A DNA stretch of 64,000 bases, from the NCBI RefSeq assembly GCF_014596445.1, contig NZ_MECL01000192.1, forward strand, positions 34,878 through 98,877, given 5' to 3'. A program made the translations under genes and the position numbers. The stretch comes from Streptomyces sp. CBMA29 (lineage in GTDB: Bacteria; Actinomycetota; Actinomycetes; Streptomycetales; Streptomycetaceae). Below are positions 44,028 through 62,879 of the stretch, piece after piece. A model generated the notes under the pieces. That model saw nothing but the letters and a program-made list of their open reading frames with translations. It searched no databases and was not told where the DNA came from. Each line of letters begins with the position of its first letter. Position 1 is the stretch's first letter.

Positions 44028-44735
44028 ATGAACCGCCGCCGCACCGCCATCGCCGTCGTCCTCGGTACCGCCGCCGCGTTCCTCGCGACCGCCTGCGGGC
44101 CGTCGGACACCGGTTCGAGCGCGCCGGCGAACTCCGGAACCCCGGCCACGTCCTCCTCGGCCCCCGCCGCCCCCTCGGCCTCGGCGCCCGCGATGCCCTC
44201 GCCCAAGGCCACCGTGCCGACCGGCACGGGTGACAAGGGGAGCACGGGCGGCTCAGGGAAGACCACGGCGCCCGCCGCGACGGGCGCCAAGGATCCGGCC
44301 AAGGGGGCGTCCCCGATCCGTACGACGAAGCTGGTCGACGGCAGCACCGCCAAGATCTACAAGCTCGGCGACACGCACTACTACGCCAAGGTCATCGCCA
44401 ACGGTGAACTCTTCACCTCGCTGGAGACCACGAACGGGCATGTGGACGGCGTCGACGCCAACGACATGTTCATCGTGCTCGACCTGGACGGCACCATCCA
44501 CTCCTGGACGGGCGGCGCCCAGCAGGGACCGGGCACCTTCACCCTCGCGGGCGGCTGGACCGCCAAGGTCACCCGGGTCGCCGAGTTGCACTACAGCGCC
44601 CGCATCAGCGGCGGTGAGGGCGATGTGGCCACCCTCGACGCGAAGTCGGGCGACGACGGGCACTCCGCCGGAGTCAACGCCAACGGCATCTACATCGTCC
44701 TCGGCAACGACGGCCAGATCAGCGCCCACGCGTAA
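44028..44735 (+). CDS. Secreted lipoprotein, function unknown
   Basis: 235 residues from ATG 44028 with AGGGG upstream. A type II signal peptide ends in FLATAC with Cys23 as the lipidation site. Residues 24-95 are a Ser/Pro/Thr/Ala-rich linker of the kind that spans the cell wall. The C-terminal ~135 residues have two related segments, each ending in VDANDMFIVLDLDGTIHSW and VNANGIYIVLGNDGQISAH, suggesting a duplicated beta-rich domain. It lies between nusG and rplK, an odd place for a lipoprotein gene. Confidence 0.8.
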   Translation: MNRRRTAIAVVLGTAAAFLATACGPSDTGSSAPANSGTPATSSSAPAAPSASAPAMPSPKATVPTGTGDKGSTGGSGKTTAPAATGAKDPAKGASPIRTTKLVDGSTAKIYKLGDTHYYAKVIANGELFTSLETTNGHVDGVDANDMFIVLDLDGTIHSWTGGAQQGPGTFTLAGGWTAKVTRVAELHYSARISGGEGDVATLDAKSGDDGHSAGVNANGIYIVLGNDGQISAHA

Positions 44736-44846
44736 CGGACGGGACGGGCGACCCCGGGATTTCAGGACCGGGGGCAATACCCGCTATCGTGGTGCGGTAT
44801 GCCTGTACGCAGGCACGAACACTCTCAACAGGACCCGGAGAGAGCA

Positions 44847-45281
44847 ATGCCTCCCAAGAAGAAGAAGGTCACGGGGCTGATCAAGCTCCAGATCAACGCC
44901 GGCGCGGCCAACCCGGCGCCGCCGGTCGGCCCCGCGCTGGGCCAGCACGGCGTGAACATCATGGAGTTCTGCAAGGCCTACAACGCGGCGACCGAGTCGC
45001 AGCGCGGCATGGTGATCCCGGTGGAGATCACGGTCTACGACGACCGTTCCTTCACCTTCATCACCAAGACGCCGCCGGCGGCCAAGCTGATCCTCAAGGC
45101 CGCGGGTGTCGACAAGGGCTCCGGCGAGCCGCACGTCAAGAAGGTCGCCAAGCTCACCCGCGACCAGGTTCGGGACATCGCCACGACGAAGCTCCCCGAC
45201 CTGAACGCGAACGACCTGGACGCCGCCGAGAAGATCATCGCCGGCACCGCCCGCTCCATGGGCATCACGGTCGAGGGCTGA
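44847..45281 (+). CDS. rplK: 50S ribosomal protein L11
   Basis: 144 residues from ATG 44847 with GGAGAG upstream. [49 protein letters not shown] is the conserved N-terminal domain and [14 protein letters not shown] follows. L11 with 23S rRNA forms the GTPase-associated centre and is needed for RelA activation and thiostrepton sensitivity. Its stop codon lies in a 15-bp sequence repeated before rplA. Confidence 0.98.
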
Positions 45282-45375
45282 CGCCCGAACTCGCGCAGTG
45301 GCCGACCGAGGAACGAGGTCGTCCGCGGAGCGAGTGAGCAGGAAGCCCGAGCAAATGGGGCGAGGGCTGACGCCC
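45272..45375. repeat. 15-bp direct repeat bracketing rplK-rplA gap
   Basis: CGAGGGCTGACGCCC occurs at 45272-45286 (containing the rplK stop) and 45361-45375. The 184-bp gap holds the second copy and no gene. Confidence 0.75.
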
Positions 45376-45465
45376 ACCCCCGTACGTCAAGGGGCGGCGA
45401 CGCCTCAGTGGAAGGGCCTGCTCGGCCCGCACCACGACTCCACCACGAGCAACCAGGAGCAGTAA

Positions 45466-46191
45466 GTGAGCAAGCGCAGCAAGTCCCTTCGCGCTGCCGA
45501 CGGCAAGATCGACGCGGAGCGCCTGTACGCCCCGCTCGAGGCCGTCCGGATCGCCAAGGACACCGCGACCACCAAGTTCGACTCGACCGTCGAGGTCGCC
45601 TTCCGCCTGGGTGTCGACCCGCGCAAGGCCGACCAGATGGTCCGTGGCACCGTGAACCTTCCGCACGGCACCGGCAAGACCGCCCGGGTCCTGGTCTTCG
45701 CGACCGGTGACCGTGCTGCGGCCGCGGAAGCCGCGGGAGCCGACATCGTCGGCTCCGACGAACTGATCGACGAGGTGTCGAAGGGCCGTCTGGACTTCGA
45801 CGCCGTCGTCGCCACCCCGGACCTCATGGGCAAGGTCGGCCGCCTGGGCCGCGTGCTCGGTCCCCGTGGCCTGATGCCCAACCCGAAGACCGGTACGGTC
45901 ACCCCGGACGTGGCGAAGGCTGTCACGGACATCAAGGGCGGCAAGATCGAGTTCCGCGTCGACAAGCACTCGAACCTGCACTTCATCATCGGCAAGGTCT
46001 CCTTCGACGAGACCAAGCTGGTGGAGAACTACGCGGCGGCCCTGGACGAGATCCTGCGTCTCAAGCCGTCCGCCGCCAAGGGGCGTTACATCAAGAAGGC
46101 CGCCGTGAGCACCACCATGGGCCCCGGCATCCAGCTCGACCCCAACCGCACCCGCAACCTCCTCGTCGAGGAGGACCCGGCGTCCGTCTGA
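45466..46191 (+). CDS. rplA: 50S ribosomal protein L1
   Basis: 241 residues from GTG 45466 with AGGAG upstream. MSKRSKSLRAADGKIDAERLYAP, FDSTVEVAFRLGVDPRKADQM and GRLGRVLGPRGLMPNPKTGTVT are hallmark segments. L1 builds the ribosomal stalk near the E-site and, as a free protein, can repress its own operon. It is followed by a GC-rich terminator. Confidence 0.98.
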   Translation: MSKRSKSLRAADGKIDAERLYAPLEAVRIAKDTATTKFDSTVEVAFRLGVDPRKADQMVRGTVNLPHGTGKTARVLVFATGDRAAAAEAAGADIVGSDELIDEVSKGRLDFDAVVATPDLMGKVGRLGRVLGPRGLMPNPKTGTVTPDVAKAVTDIKGGKIEFRVDKHSNLHFIIGKVSFDETKLVENYAAALDEILRLKPSAAKGRYIKKAAVSTTMGPGIQLDPNRTRNLLVEEDPASV

Positions 46192-46259
46192 TGACGACGC
46201 GGGGCCGCGCCTGAGAGCGCGTCGGGTGGCAGCGCCGTCCACAGCACCCGTCCACATGT

Positions 46260-46290
46260 CCGGCCTCCGTGCGCACCGCACGGGGGCCGG
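46260..46290 (+). terminator. Terminator after rplA
   Basis: CCGGCC-CCGTGCG (46260-46273) pairs with CGCACGG-GGCCGG (46277-46290), followed by ATTTGG. It separates rplKA from the L10 leader. Confidence 0.78.
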
Positions 46291-46324
46291 ATTTGGTGTT
46301 GTGCGGACCCGTCCCGTACGCTTC

Positions 46325-46507
46325 CCGGGAAGCCAAAGACCGCTGGTCGTTGCCGTGCCCCGAAAAGGGCGTGGCGGCCGAAGGATCCGCTAGCTGCGGA
46401 TGGCCCGCGCAGGTGATCGTGGATGAACTCCGGAAGGGATTTCCGCTCAGCGGAAGTCGGTTCCGTCGAGTCACGCCCCGTGCGCCTGCGCCGGGGCGTT
46501 CGTTTTT
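46325..46507 (+). ncRNA. L10 (rplJ) leader with terminal attenuator hairpin
   Basis: The 5' leader of rplJL has the conserved elements CCAAAGACCGCTGGTCGTT (46332-46350) and AAGGATCCGCTAGCTGCGGAT (from 46381) that form the L10(L12)4-binding fold. It ends in ACGCCCCG...CGGGGCGT (46473-46499) followed by TTCGTTTTT, a terminator. This is the known autoregulatory leader class, here with a transcription-attenuation-like end. Confidence 0.85.
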
Positions 46508-46567
46508 GCCAAGTCCCCTCCTTCAATTCCGTGCGGTCCGCAATCACCCGGAAGGAGGCCGAGACTC

Positions 46568-47134
46568 ATGGCGAGGCCCGATAAGGCTGCCGCGGTTGCC
46601 GAGTTGACGGATCAGTTCCGCTCCTCGAACGCCGCTGTGCTGACCGAGTACCGCGGTCTCACCGTGGCGCAGCTCAAGACGCTGCGCCGTTCGCTCGGTG
46701 AGAACGTCACGTACGCCGTGGTGAAGAACACGCTGACCAAGATCGCGGCCAACGAGGCCGGGATCAGCACGCTCGACGACCTGTTCGCGGGTCCGTCGGC
46801 CGTCGCCTTCGTCGCCGGTGACCCGGTCGAGGCGGCGAAGGGTCTGCGTGACTTCGCCAAGGACAACCCCGCTCTCGTCATCAAGGGCGGTGTCCTTGAC
46901 GGCAAGGCGCTGTCCGCCGACGAGATCAAGAAGCTCGCGGACCTCGAGTCCCGCGAGGTTCTGCTCGCCAAGCTGGCGGGCGCCATGAAGGGCAAGCAGT
47001 CGCAGGCTGCCACGCTCTTCCAGGCGCTCCCGTCGAAGTTCGTCCGCACCGCGGAGGCGCTTCGTGCCAAGAGGGCCGAGCAGGACGAGCAGGGCGGTGC
47101 CGGTACGCCGGCTCCCGCCGAGGCCGCGGAGTAA
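46568..47134 (+). CDS. rplJ: 50S ribosomal protein L10
   Basis: 188 residues from ATG 46568, with GGAAGGAGG upstream. AAVAELTDQFRSSNAAVLTEYRGLTVAQLKTLRRSL and KNTLTKIAANEAG mark the rRNA-binding domain; the C-terminal helix binds L7/L12 dimers. A short Ala/Pro/Glu tail ends the protein. Expression is controlled by its own leader. Confidence 0.98.
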   Translation: MARPDKAAAVAELTDQFRSSNAAVLTEYRGLTVAQLKTLRRSLGENVTYAVVKNTLTKIAANEAGISTLDDLFAGPSAVAFVAGDPVEAAKGLRDFAKDNPALVIKGGVLDGKALSADEIKKLADLESREVLLAKLAGAMKGKQSQAATLFQALPSKFVRTAEALRAKRAEQDEQGGAGTPAPAEAAE

Positions 47135-47218
47135 CCACTCCCGCAGTCCAGCGGGCTCCGAGTACGCCCGCCGACATCGACAACCGGCACCAGCCGAATT
47201 AGTGGAAGGACCGCCATC

Positions 47219-47599
47219 ATGGCGAAGCTCAGCCAGACCGAGCTGCTCGAGCAGTTCGAGACCCTCACCCTCATCGAGCTCTCCGAGTTCGTGAAGGCAT
47301 TCGAGGAGAAGTTCGACGTCACCGCCGCCGCGGCCGTCGCCGCCGCCCCCGCGGGCCCGGCCGCCGCCGTTGAGGCTGTCGCGGAGCAGGACGAGTTCGA
47401 CGTCATCCTCACCGGTGCCGGCGAGAAGAAGATCCAGGTCATCAAGGTCGTGCGTGAGCTGACCTCGCTCGGTCTGAAGGAAGCCAAGGACCTCGTGGAC
47501 GGCGCCCCGAAGCCCGTCCTGGAGAAGGTCGACAAGGCTGCCGCCGAGAAGGCCGCCGAGTCCCTCAAGGCCGCCGGCGCCTCGGTCGAGGTCAAGTAA
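47219..47599 (+). CDS. rplL: 50S ribosomal protein L7/L12
   Basis: 126 residues from ATG 47219 with GTGGAAGGA upstream. N-terminal dimer domain (LLEQFETLTLIELSEFVKAFEEKFDV), Ala-rich hinge, and C-terminal factor-binding domain with EFDVILTGAGEKKIQVIKVVRELTSLGLKEAKDLVD. Binds EF-G, EF-Tu and IF2 on the stalk. Confidence 0.98.
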   Translation: MAKLSQTELLEQFETLTLIELSEFVKAFEEKFDVTAAAAVAAAPAGPAAAVEAVAEQDEFDVILTGAGEKKIQVIKVVRELTSLGLKEAKDLVDGAPKPVLEKVDKAAAEKAAESLKAAGASVEVK

Positions 47600-47650
47600 C
47601 ACCGAGCGGTACCCAGCAGTCCCCGTACGGCCCGCACAGGGCCGGACAGC

Positions 47651-47687
47651 CGTAGGGCGGTCACCCATCCGGGTGGCCGCCCTGCGG
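47651..47687 (+). terminator. Hairpin after rplL
   Basis: CGTAGGGCGG-CACCC (47651-47666) pairs with GGGTG-CCGCCCTGCG (47671-47687). A U-run is absent; partial read-through into rpoBC is possible. Confidence 0.8.
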
Positions 47688-47832
47688 CGTTCCCGCGTTC
47701 TTGCGGCGGGGCGGTGCCACCGTCCGGATAAGGTGATCGTTCCCGCACAGGACCTGCTCCGGGAGCCATCCGGCAGGGGGCTGTGCGGGGGGCCGTGTGC
47801 CGGGCGGTGAGCATCTCTGCCAGGCCAGGGCC

Positions 47833-47861
47833 TTGACGAACCGCACGCGGCGCGCAATTCT
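47833..47861 (+). promoter_or_regulatory. Candidate upstream rpoB promoter
   Basis: TTGACG (47833-47838) with AATTCT (47856-47861) 17 bp later. A weaker candidate than the proximal promoter. The remaining rplL-rpoB gap shows no supportable gene. Confidence 0.4.
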
Positions 47862-48006
47862 CAGGACGCGTCGACACTTCGATCCGGGTTGGATGCATGG
47901 ATCGGGGGAGATGCGGGAATGCATGGCGCAGGCGCGGATCCGGTTCCGAGGCGGGATCCGCAGGACGGACGAGGGGGCGATGATTCGGTACTCCGAATCT
48001 CTGCTC

Positions 48007-48042
48007 TGGACATCAGTGTGCCGAGTGGCTACACTGACCCTT
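48007..48042 (+). promoter_or_regulatory. Main rpoB promoter
   Basis: TGGACA (48007-48012) and TACACT (48030-48035) are 17 bp apart, fitting the principal sigma factor. A start near 48042 gives a leader of about 150 nt before the TTG at 48194. Confidence 0.75.
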
Positions 48043-48193
48043 TGCGCTGCCTGTTAGCTGCTGCCTGGCCCGTCACCAGGGGCATGCCCACGTCTGAGCA
48101 CTGCTGAAGAAGCCTCCATCAGGGCTTTCTTCTGACGCTCAGGGGCGGACCGGTACGCGCGTAGTGAGTCCGAGCCCTCGGAAGGACCCCCTC

Positions 48194-51679
<3,486 letters not shown>

Positions 51680-51682
51680 CGG

Positions 51683-51717
51683 GCCGGTCGCCCGGTCCCT
51701 CCAGGACCGGGCGGCCT
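51683..51717 (+). terminator. Hairpin between rpoB and rpoC
   Basis: GGCCG-CGCCCGGTCC pairs with GGACCGGGCGGCC (51705-51717). A strong stem in the 125-bp spacer, with no U-run; may be an attenuator or RNase processing site within the rpoBC transcript. Confidence 0.65.
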
Positions 51718-51804
51718 CTCCCAGGACCGTTCAGACCATGTTTGACAATCGACCCCGACCGCGTTTTTTGGTCGGGTGGAACCCGAAGGCGGGATTGACG
51801 ACAA

Positions 51805-55704
<3,900 letters not shown>

Positions 55705-55727
55705 GTTTCGTCCCGTTGCTGTCACAC

Positions 55728-55760
55728 AGGGCGGCCATCCCTCTCGGGGATGGCCGCTCT
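55728..55760 (+). terminator. Terminator after rpoC
   Basis: AGGGCGGCCATCCC (55728-55741) pairs with GGGGATGGCCGCTCT (55746-55760), 24 bp past the rpoC stop. Confidence 0.9.
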
Positions 55761-55776
55761 GCGGCATTATGGATAC

Positions 55777-56244
55777 ATGCTTGCCGGGGATGCGGACAGA
55801 GAGCGCGCGGTGAACGTGCTGAACGAGGCGTTCACCGAGGGGCGGTTGAAGCAGGAAGAGTACGAGGACCGGTTGGGGCGGGCCTACGCGGCGCGTACGT
55901 ACGGGGATTTGGACCGGCTGACGGCGGACATTCCGCGGCCGTCCTCGCCGTATCCGGTGCCTCCGACGTTCGGGCCGCCGCAGCCGTTCAGGTACGCGCC
56001 GCCGGTCATGGCGCCCGTGCCGAAGACGAACGGGGCGGCGATCGGGGCACTGGTGTGCTCGCTGGTCGGTTCGCCGATCTTCGGGATGGCGTCGATCGGC
56101 GCGGTCGTGCTCGGGCACACCGCGAAGCGGCAGATCCGCGAGCGCGGCGAGCAGGGTGACGGGATGGCGACGGCCGGGTTGGTGATCGGTTACCTCGGGC
56201 TGGCCTTCTGGGCGCTGGTCTGGGTGGTGGCAATCTTCGAGTAG
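55777..56244 (+). CDS. DUF1707/DUF4190-domain membrane protein
   Basis: 155 residues from ATG 55777; an in-frame ATG at 55750 lies inside the rpoC terminator and is rejected. Residues 1-50 fit DUF1707 (LAGDADRERAVNVLNEAFTEGRLKQEEYEDRLGRAYAARTYGDLDRLTADIP). A Pro-rich linker follows, then a DUF4190 unit with two helices (GAAIGALVCSLVGSPIFGMASIGAVVLGH and GLVIGYLGLAFWALVWVVAIF). A small cell-envelope protein family common in actinomycetes; function unknown. Start signals are weak, so the message may be leaderless. Confidence 0.88.
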   Translation: MLAGDADRERAVNVLNEAFTEGRLKQEEYEDRLGRAYAARTYGDLDRLTADIPRPSSPYPVPPTFGPPQPFRYAPPVMAPVPKTNGAAIGALVCSLVGSPIFGMASIGAVVLGHTAKRQIRERGEQGDGMATAGLVIGYLGLAFWALVWVVAIFE

Positions 56245-56271
56245 TCGCCGGCCTGCGCGTTTGCATTTGTT

Positions 56272-56307
56272 TTGACCGCAGCCGATGCGGTAGGTACGCT
56301 CTGTCCT
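56272..56307 (+). promoter_or_regulatory. str operon promoter (rpsL)
   Basis: TTGACC (56272-56277) and TACGCT (56295-56300) are 17 bp apart. Transcription would start near 56307, giving a ~190-nt leader before rpsL. Confidence 0.75.
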
Positions 56308-56494
56308 TGTGCCTGGGGTGTGCCCGGGTCCTCGCGCGTGCCATGCGACCGCGAGAGGGCACCGAGGCCGCGTCACCCGACATACGCACTTCTCCGTTGG
56401 TTCGGATTCGTGTGGGGTCCGCGACACACCCGACCGCGTGGGTCGGTCCCCAGGTTAGATTTATCGAGATCGGCACACAGAAACCGGAGAAACG

Positions 56495-56866
56495 GTGCCT
56501 ACGATCCAGCAGTTGGTCCGAAAGGGCCGGCAGGACAAGGTCGAGAAGAACAAGACGCCCGCGCTGAAGGGTTCCCCGCAGCGTCGTGGCGTTTGCACGC
56601 GTGTGTACACGACCACCCCGAAGAAGCCGAACTCGGCGCTGCGCAAGGTCGCGCGCGTACGGCTGACCAGCGGTATCGAGGTCACGGCTTACATCCCGGG
56701 TGAGGGTCACAACCTCCAGGAGCACTCGATCGTGCTCGTGCGCGGCGGTCGTGTGAAGGACCTTCCGGGTGTTCGTTACAAGATCATCCGCGGTTCCCTC
56801 GACACGCAGGGCGTCAAGAACCGTAAGCAGGCTCGTAGCCGCTACGGCGCCAAGAAGGAGAAGTAA
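56495..56866 (+). CDS. rpsL: 30S ribosomal protein S12
   Basis: 123 residues from GTG 56495. S12 sits at the decoding centre. MPTIQQLVRKGRQDKVEKNKTPALKGSPQRRGVCTRVYTTTPKKPNSALRK is typical. Lys43 and Lys88 (the positions mutated in streptomycin-resistant strains) are both wild-type. First gene of the str operon; a 2-bp gap to rpsG. Confidence 0.98.
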   Translation: MPTIQQLVRKGRQDKVEKNKTPALKGSPQRRGVCTRVYTTTPKKPNSALRKVARVRLTSGIEVTAYIPGEGHNLQEHSIVLVRGGRVKDLPGVRYKIIRGSLDTQGVKNRKQARSRYGAKKEK

Positions 56867-56868
56867 GC

Positions 56869-57339
56869 ATGCCTCGTAAGGGCCCCGCCCCGAAGCGCCC
56901 GGTCATCATCGACCCGGTTTACGGCTCCCCGCTGGTGACGTCGCTCGTCAACAAGATCCTCCTGCACGGCAAGCGCTCCACCGCTGAGCGCATCGTGTAC
57001 GGCGCCCTTGAGGGCCTTCGTGAGAAGTCGGGCAACGACCCGGTCATCACGCTGAAGCGCGCGCTGGAGAACATCAAGCCGACCCTTGAGGTCAAGTCCC
57101 GCCGCGTCGGCGGTGCGACCTACCAGGTGCCGGTCGAGGTCCGTCCGGGCCGTCAGAACACGCTGGCGCTGCGCTGGCTCGTCGGTTACTCCCGCGCCCG
57201 TCGCGAGAAGACGATGACCGAGCGTCTGATGAACGAGATCCTCGACGCCAGCAATGGCCTGGGTGCTTCCGTGAAGCGCCGCGAGGACACGCACAAGATG
57301 GCCGAGTCCAACAAGGCCTTCGCGCACTACCGCTGGTAG
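56869..57339 (+). CDS. rpsG: 30S ribosomal protein S7
   Basis: 156 residues from ATG 56869 with AAGGAGAAG upstream. MPRKGPAPKRPVIIDPVYGSPLVTSLVNKILLHGKRSTAERIVYGA and VGGATYQVPVEVRPGRQNTLALRWLV are diagnostic. Nucleates assembly of the 30S head. Followed by fusA after 38 bp. Confidence 0.98.
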   Translation: MPRKGPAPKRPVIIDPVYGSPLVTSLVNKILLHGKRSTAERIVYGALEGLREKSGNDPVITLKRALENIKPTLEVKSRRVGGATYQVPVEVRPGRQNTLALRWLVGYSRARREKTMTERLMNEILDASNGLGASVKRREDTHKMAESNKAFAHYRW

Positions 57340-57377
57340 TCACCACCCACATCGAGACCGAGAGAAGACTGAGCCAC

Positions 57378-59507
<2,130 letters not shown>

Positions 59508-59542
59508 CGCCTGAAATCCTCAGCGCGTATCACCCTTTAGGC

Positions 59543-59548
59543 TTGACA
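59543..59548 (+). promoter_or_regulatory. Possible -35 element for an independent tuf promoter
   Basis: A perfect TTGACA lies in the 184-bp fusA-tuf spacer, but no convincing -10 hexamer stands 16-18 bp further on. Streptomyces tuf is known to have its own promoter; this element is only suggestive. Confidence 0.35.
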
Positions 59549-59691
59549 GCAGGCTTCGGGGCAATCCGCCGCAATCCGGAAGGTGTGTACCGGACGGTGC
59601 GCGGCGGGTGCCCCGGCAGTCCGCATTCCAGCAAAGATCACCTGGCGCCGATGAAGCAAGGCGTACAGATCCACTCCCCAGGAGGACCCCA

Positions 59692-60885
<1,194 letters not shown>

Positions 60886-60914
60886 TAGCCCGCGGCTCGC
60901 TCCGAGCCGACGAG

Positions 60915-60953
60915 GGTGCCCCGTATCGCTTCCCGCGATCCGGGGCACCTTTG
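60915..60953. terminator. Terminator after tuf
   Basis: GGTGCCCCG-ATCGC (60915-60929) pairs with GCGAT-CGGGGCACC (60935-60949), then TTTG. Positioned to stop tuf and the convergent PIG-L gene. Confidence 0.9.
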
Positions 60954-60979
60954 CGTTGTCGCCCCTTTGCGTTGTGCCC

Positions 60980-62788
60980 CTACGGGGCGAGCCCCTTGCG
61001 TTGGAAGACGTGGGGGCTGGCCGGGAGGGTGTAGCGCAGCGTCAGGCCGGTCGGGGTGAGGGCGGCGGAGGGGAGGCCGCCCGGGGCGGGGACGGCCGGG
61101 AGGGGGGTGTAGGCGACGGCGCCGCCGGGCGTGTGCTGGGCCCAGTGGTGGACGGTGGTGTGGCCGGAGGCGAAGACGTGGACACGGCCGCGGCGGTCGG
61201 TGACGACGGCGAGCCCGTCCTGGACCTCGGCGCCGCCGAGATCGCGCCAGGGGCTCCAGACGCCGGCGGTCAGCACCCGGGTGCTGACCCCCTTGGCCGC
61301 GTTGCGCGCGAAGAGGTGCACGCTGCCGTCAGGGGCCGCCACGGCGACCGGCGCACCGGTCCCGCGGGTACGGTCCGGACGCGTCTCGGGACTGCCGAGC
61401 GAGGACCAGCCCCCGTCGCGCCACATCACGATGTCGCGGGTGTTCGGCCCGCCGTGCCCCTCCAGGACGGCGAAGCGCAGTGCGAACAGCAGGGTGCCGC
61501 CGTCGCGGGTCCGTACGCAGGACAGCGCGGGCGCCAGCGTCCCGCCGCCGAGATCCTGGGGCGGCCCCCAGACCCCGCTGCCCGGCCGGGTCTGCTCGCG
61601 CCGCACCGCCCGTGTACCGAGCACTTCGTACGCGGCCCCGCCGACCACGATCCGGCGCGCCCCGGGATAGCGGCGGTGCGTCGAGCGGATCCAGCCCTTG
61701 TGGTTGGCCAGCGGCTCGTTCTCGCCCTGGCCGTAGTCTCCGCAGCCGCCCGGATTCCCGCAGCGCCACGCCTGGTTGCCGCCGTACTGGAAGAGGAAGC
61801 GCGCCTTGAGCGCGACGGTCGCGGGCGGCAGGTTGTACGGCCAGTGGTGGTTGTAGTAGCCGCGATAGGCGGTGATGGTGAAGGCGGGCACCGCCCTGGC
61901 GGGGCCGTTCGCCGACTCCGACACCCACTGCGCCATCGCCTTCCACGTGAACAGCGCCGTCGCGGTGTGGTCCCGGTGGTCGGAGAAGCCGGGCTGCTCA
62001 CTGGCCGCCGGATGCCGCTTGTCGTGCACCTGGATGTCGGGGTCCGGGTCCAGCGTCCTGATCTCCGTCGGGCGGAAACGTTCCATCAGGCCCGCCAGTA
62101 CGTCCACCAGCTTCTGGTGGGTGTACGTGCCGCGCCCGTTGGCGGGCGCGGGCGCGTTCTGCGCCACCACGTACCGCAGTACGGTGCCCGGCACCTCCCA
62201 CATCATCGGCAGGCTCGCGCTCGAGCTCAGCTCGTGCATCGACACCTGGAGGAACACCAGGCGCGCGTGCATCGCGCCGTGCCGCAGCTCGTCCATCTCC
62301 GCGTGCAGACCGCCGCCGACGTCGATCACGTCCGTGGTCCACCGGGTGAAGTGCGGCAGCCCCAGCATCGTCGCGTACGCCTGCCGCAGGCCCTGGTGGC
62401 GGGAGGAGGAATACGCGGCCTGGTCCCTGCGGTGGCGCTTGCGCGGGCCGAACGGTTCGTGGTTGACGCCTGTCGACTCACCCGCCGTCACGTACACCGA
62501 CACCACGGGCGTGCCCGCCTGGAGCGAGTGCAGCGTGTCCGGGTTCATGAAGAACAGGTCGTCGTCCGGGTGGGCCATCACCTGGAGCACCAGCGGGTCG
62601 CCCTGCGGGCGGTACGGCTGCGTCGCCAGCGGGTCCGCCGGGGCCGGGAGTCTGCGCGGGGCGGTGTCCTGGGCCTGGGACGTGCAGCCGCTCAGGGCCG
62701 CTGCCGCGGCCGTCGCTCCCGCCGTTGCCACCGCTGCCGTCAGCAGGGAGCGGCGGGAGGGGTGGTCTGGGCTGTCGTGGTCCTTCAC
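60980..62788 (-). CDS. Exported PIG-L family deacetylase with beta-propeller-like C-domain
   Basis: 602 residues from GTG 62788 (no strong ribosome site). An N-terminal twin-arginine/lipoprotein-type signal (SRRSLLTAAVATAGATAAAAALSGC) is followed by the PIG-L/LmbE zinc motif AHPDDDLFF near residue 70 and HRDHTAT near 265, defining an N-acetylglucosaminyl deacetylase-like hydrolase. The C-terminal ~230 residues contain repeats with WGPPQDLGGG, WSSLGSPET and WSPWRDLGG, like the FG-GAP/PLL lectin propellers that bind sugars. It probably acts outside the membrane on a carbohydrate or glycolipid. Confidence 0.88.
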   Translation of the reverse strand: MKDHDSPDHPSRRSLLTAAVATAGATAAAAALSGCTSQAQDTAPRRLPAPADPLATQPYRPQGDPLVLQVMAHPDDDLFFMNPDTLHSLQAGTPVVSVYVTAGESTGVNHEPFGPRKRHRRDQAAYSSSRHQGLRQAYATMLGLPHFTRWTTDVIDVGGGLHAEMDELRHGAMHARLVFLQVSMHELSSSASLPMMWEVPGTVLRYVVAQNAPAPANGRGTYTHQKLVDVLAGLMERFRPTEIRTLDPDPDIQVHDKRHPAASEQPGFSDHRDHTATALFTWKAMAQWVSESANGPARAVPAFTITAYRGYYNHHWPYNLPPATVALKARFLFQYGGNQAWRCGNPGGCGDYGQGENEPLANHKGWIRSTHRRYPGARRIVVGGAAYEVLGTRAVRREQTRPGSGVWGPPQDLGGGTLAPALSCVRTRDGGTLLFALRFAVLEGHGGPNTRDIVMWRDGGWSSLGSPETRPDRTRGTGAPVAVAAPDGSVHLFARNAAKGVSTRVLTAGVWSPWRDLGGAEVQDGLAVVTDRRGRVHVFASGHTTVHHWAQHTPGGAVAYTPLPAVPAPGGLPSAALTPTGLTLRYTLPASPHVFQRKGLAP

Positions 62789-62879
62789 GCCCGCTAAGAG
62801 CCGCTTCGCGGCGGTCAGGTTGCCTCGTCCGCCGCCGCCGACACCTTGCGCAGGACGGCGCCCCGTCAGGGGCGCGGCC

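Noticed and set aside
46473..46507. Hairpin as a simple terminator of rplA
   Set aside because: It belongs to the L10 leader; rplA has its own hairpin at 46260-46290.
47797..48057. 86-codon frame upstream of rpoB
   Set aside because: It overlaps both rpoB promoter candidates, has no ribosome site and unremarkable composition.
55750..55776. Earlier ATG start for the DUF1707 protein
   Set aside because: It lies inside the rpoC terminator hairpin, and the DUF1707 consensus begins at the ATG at 55777.
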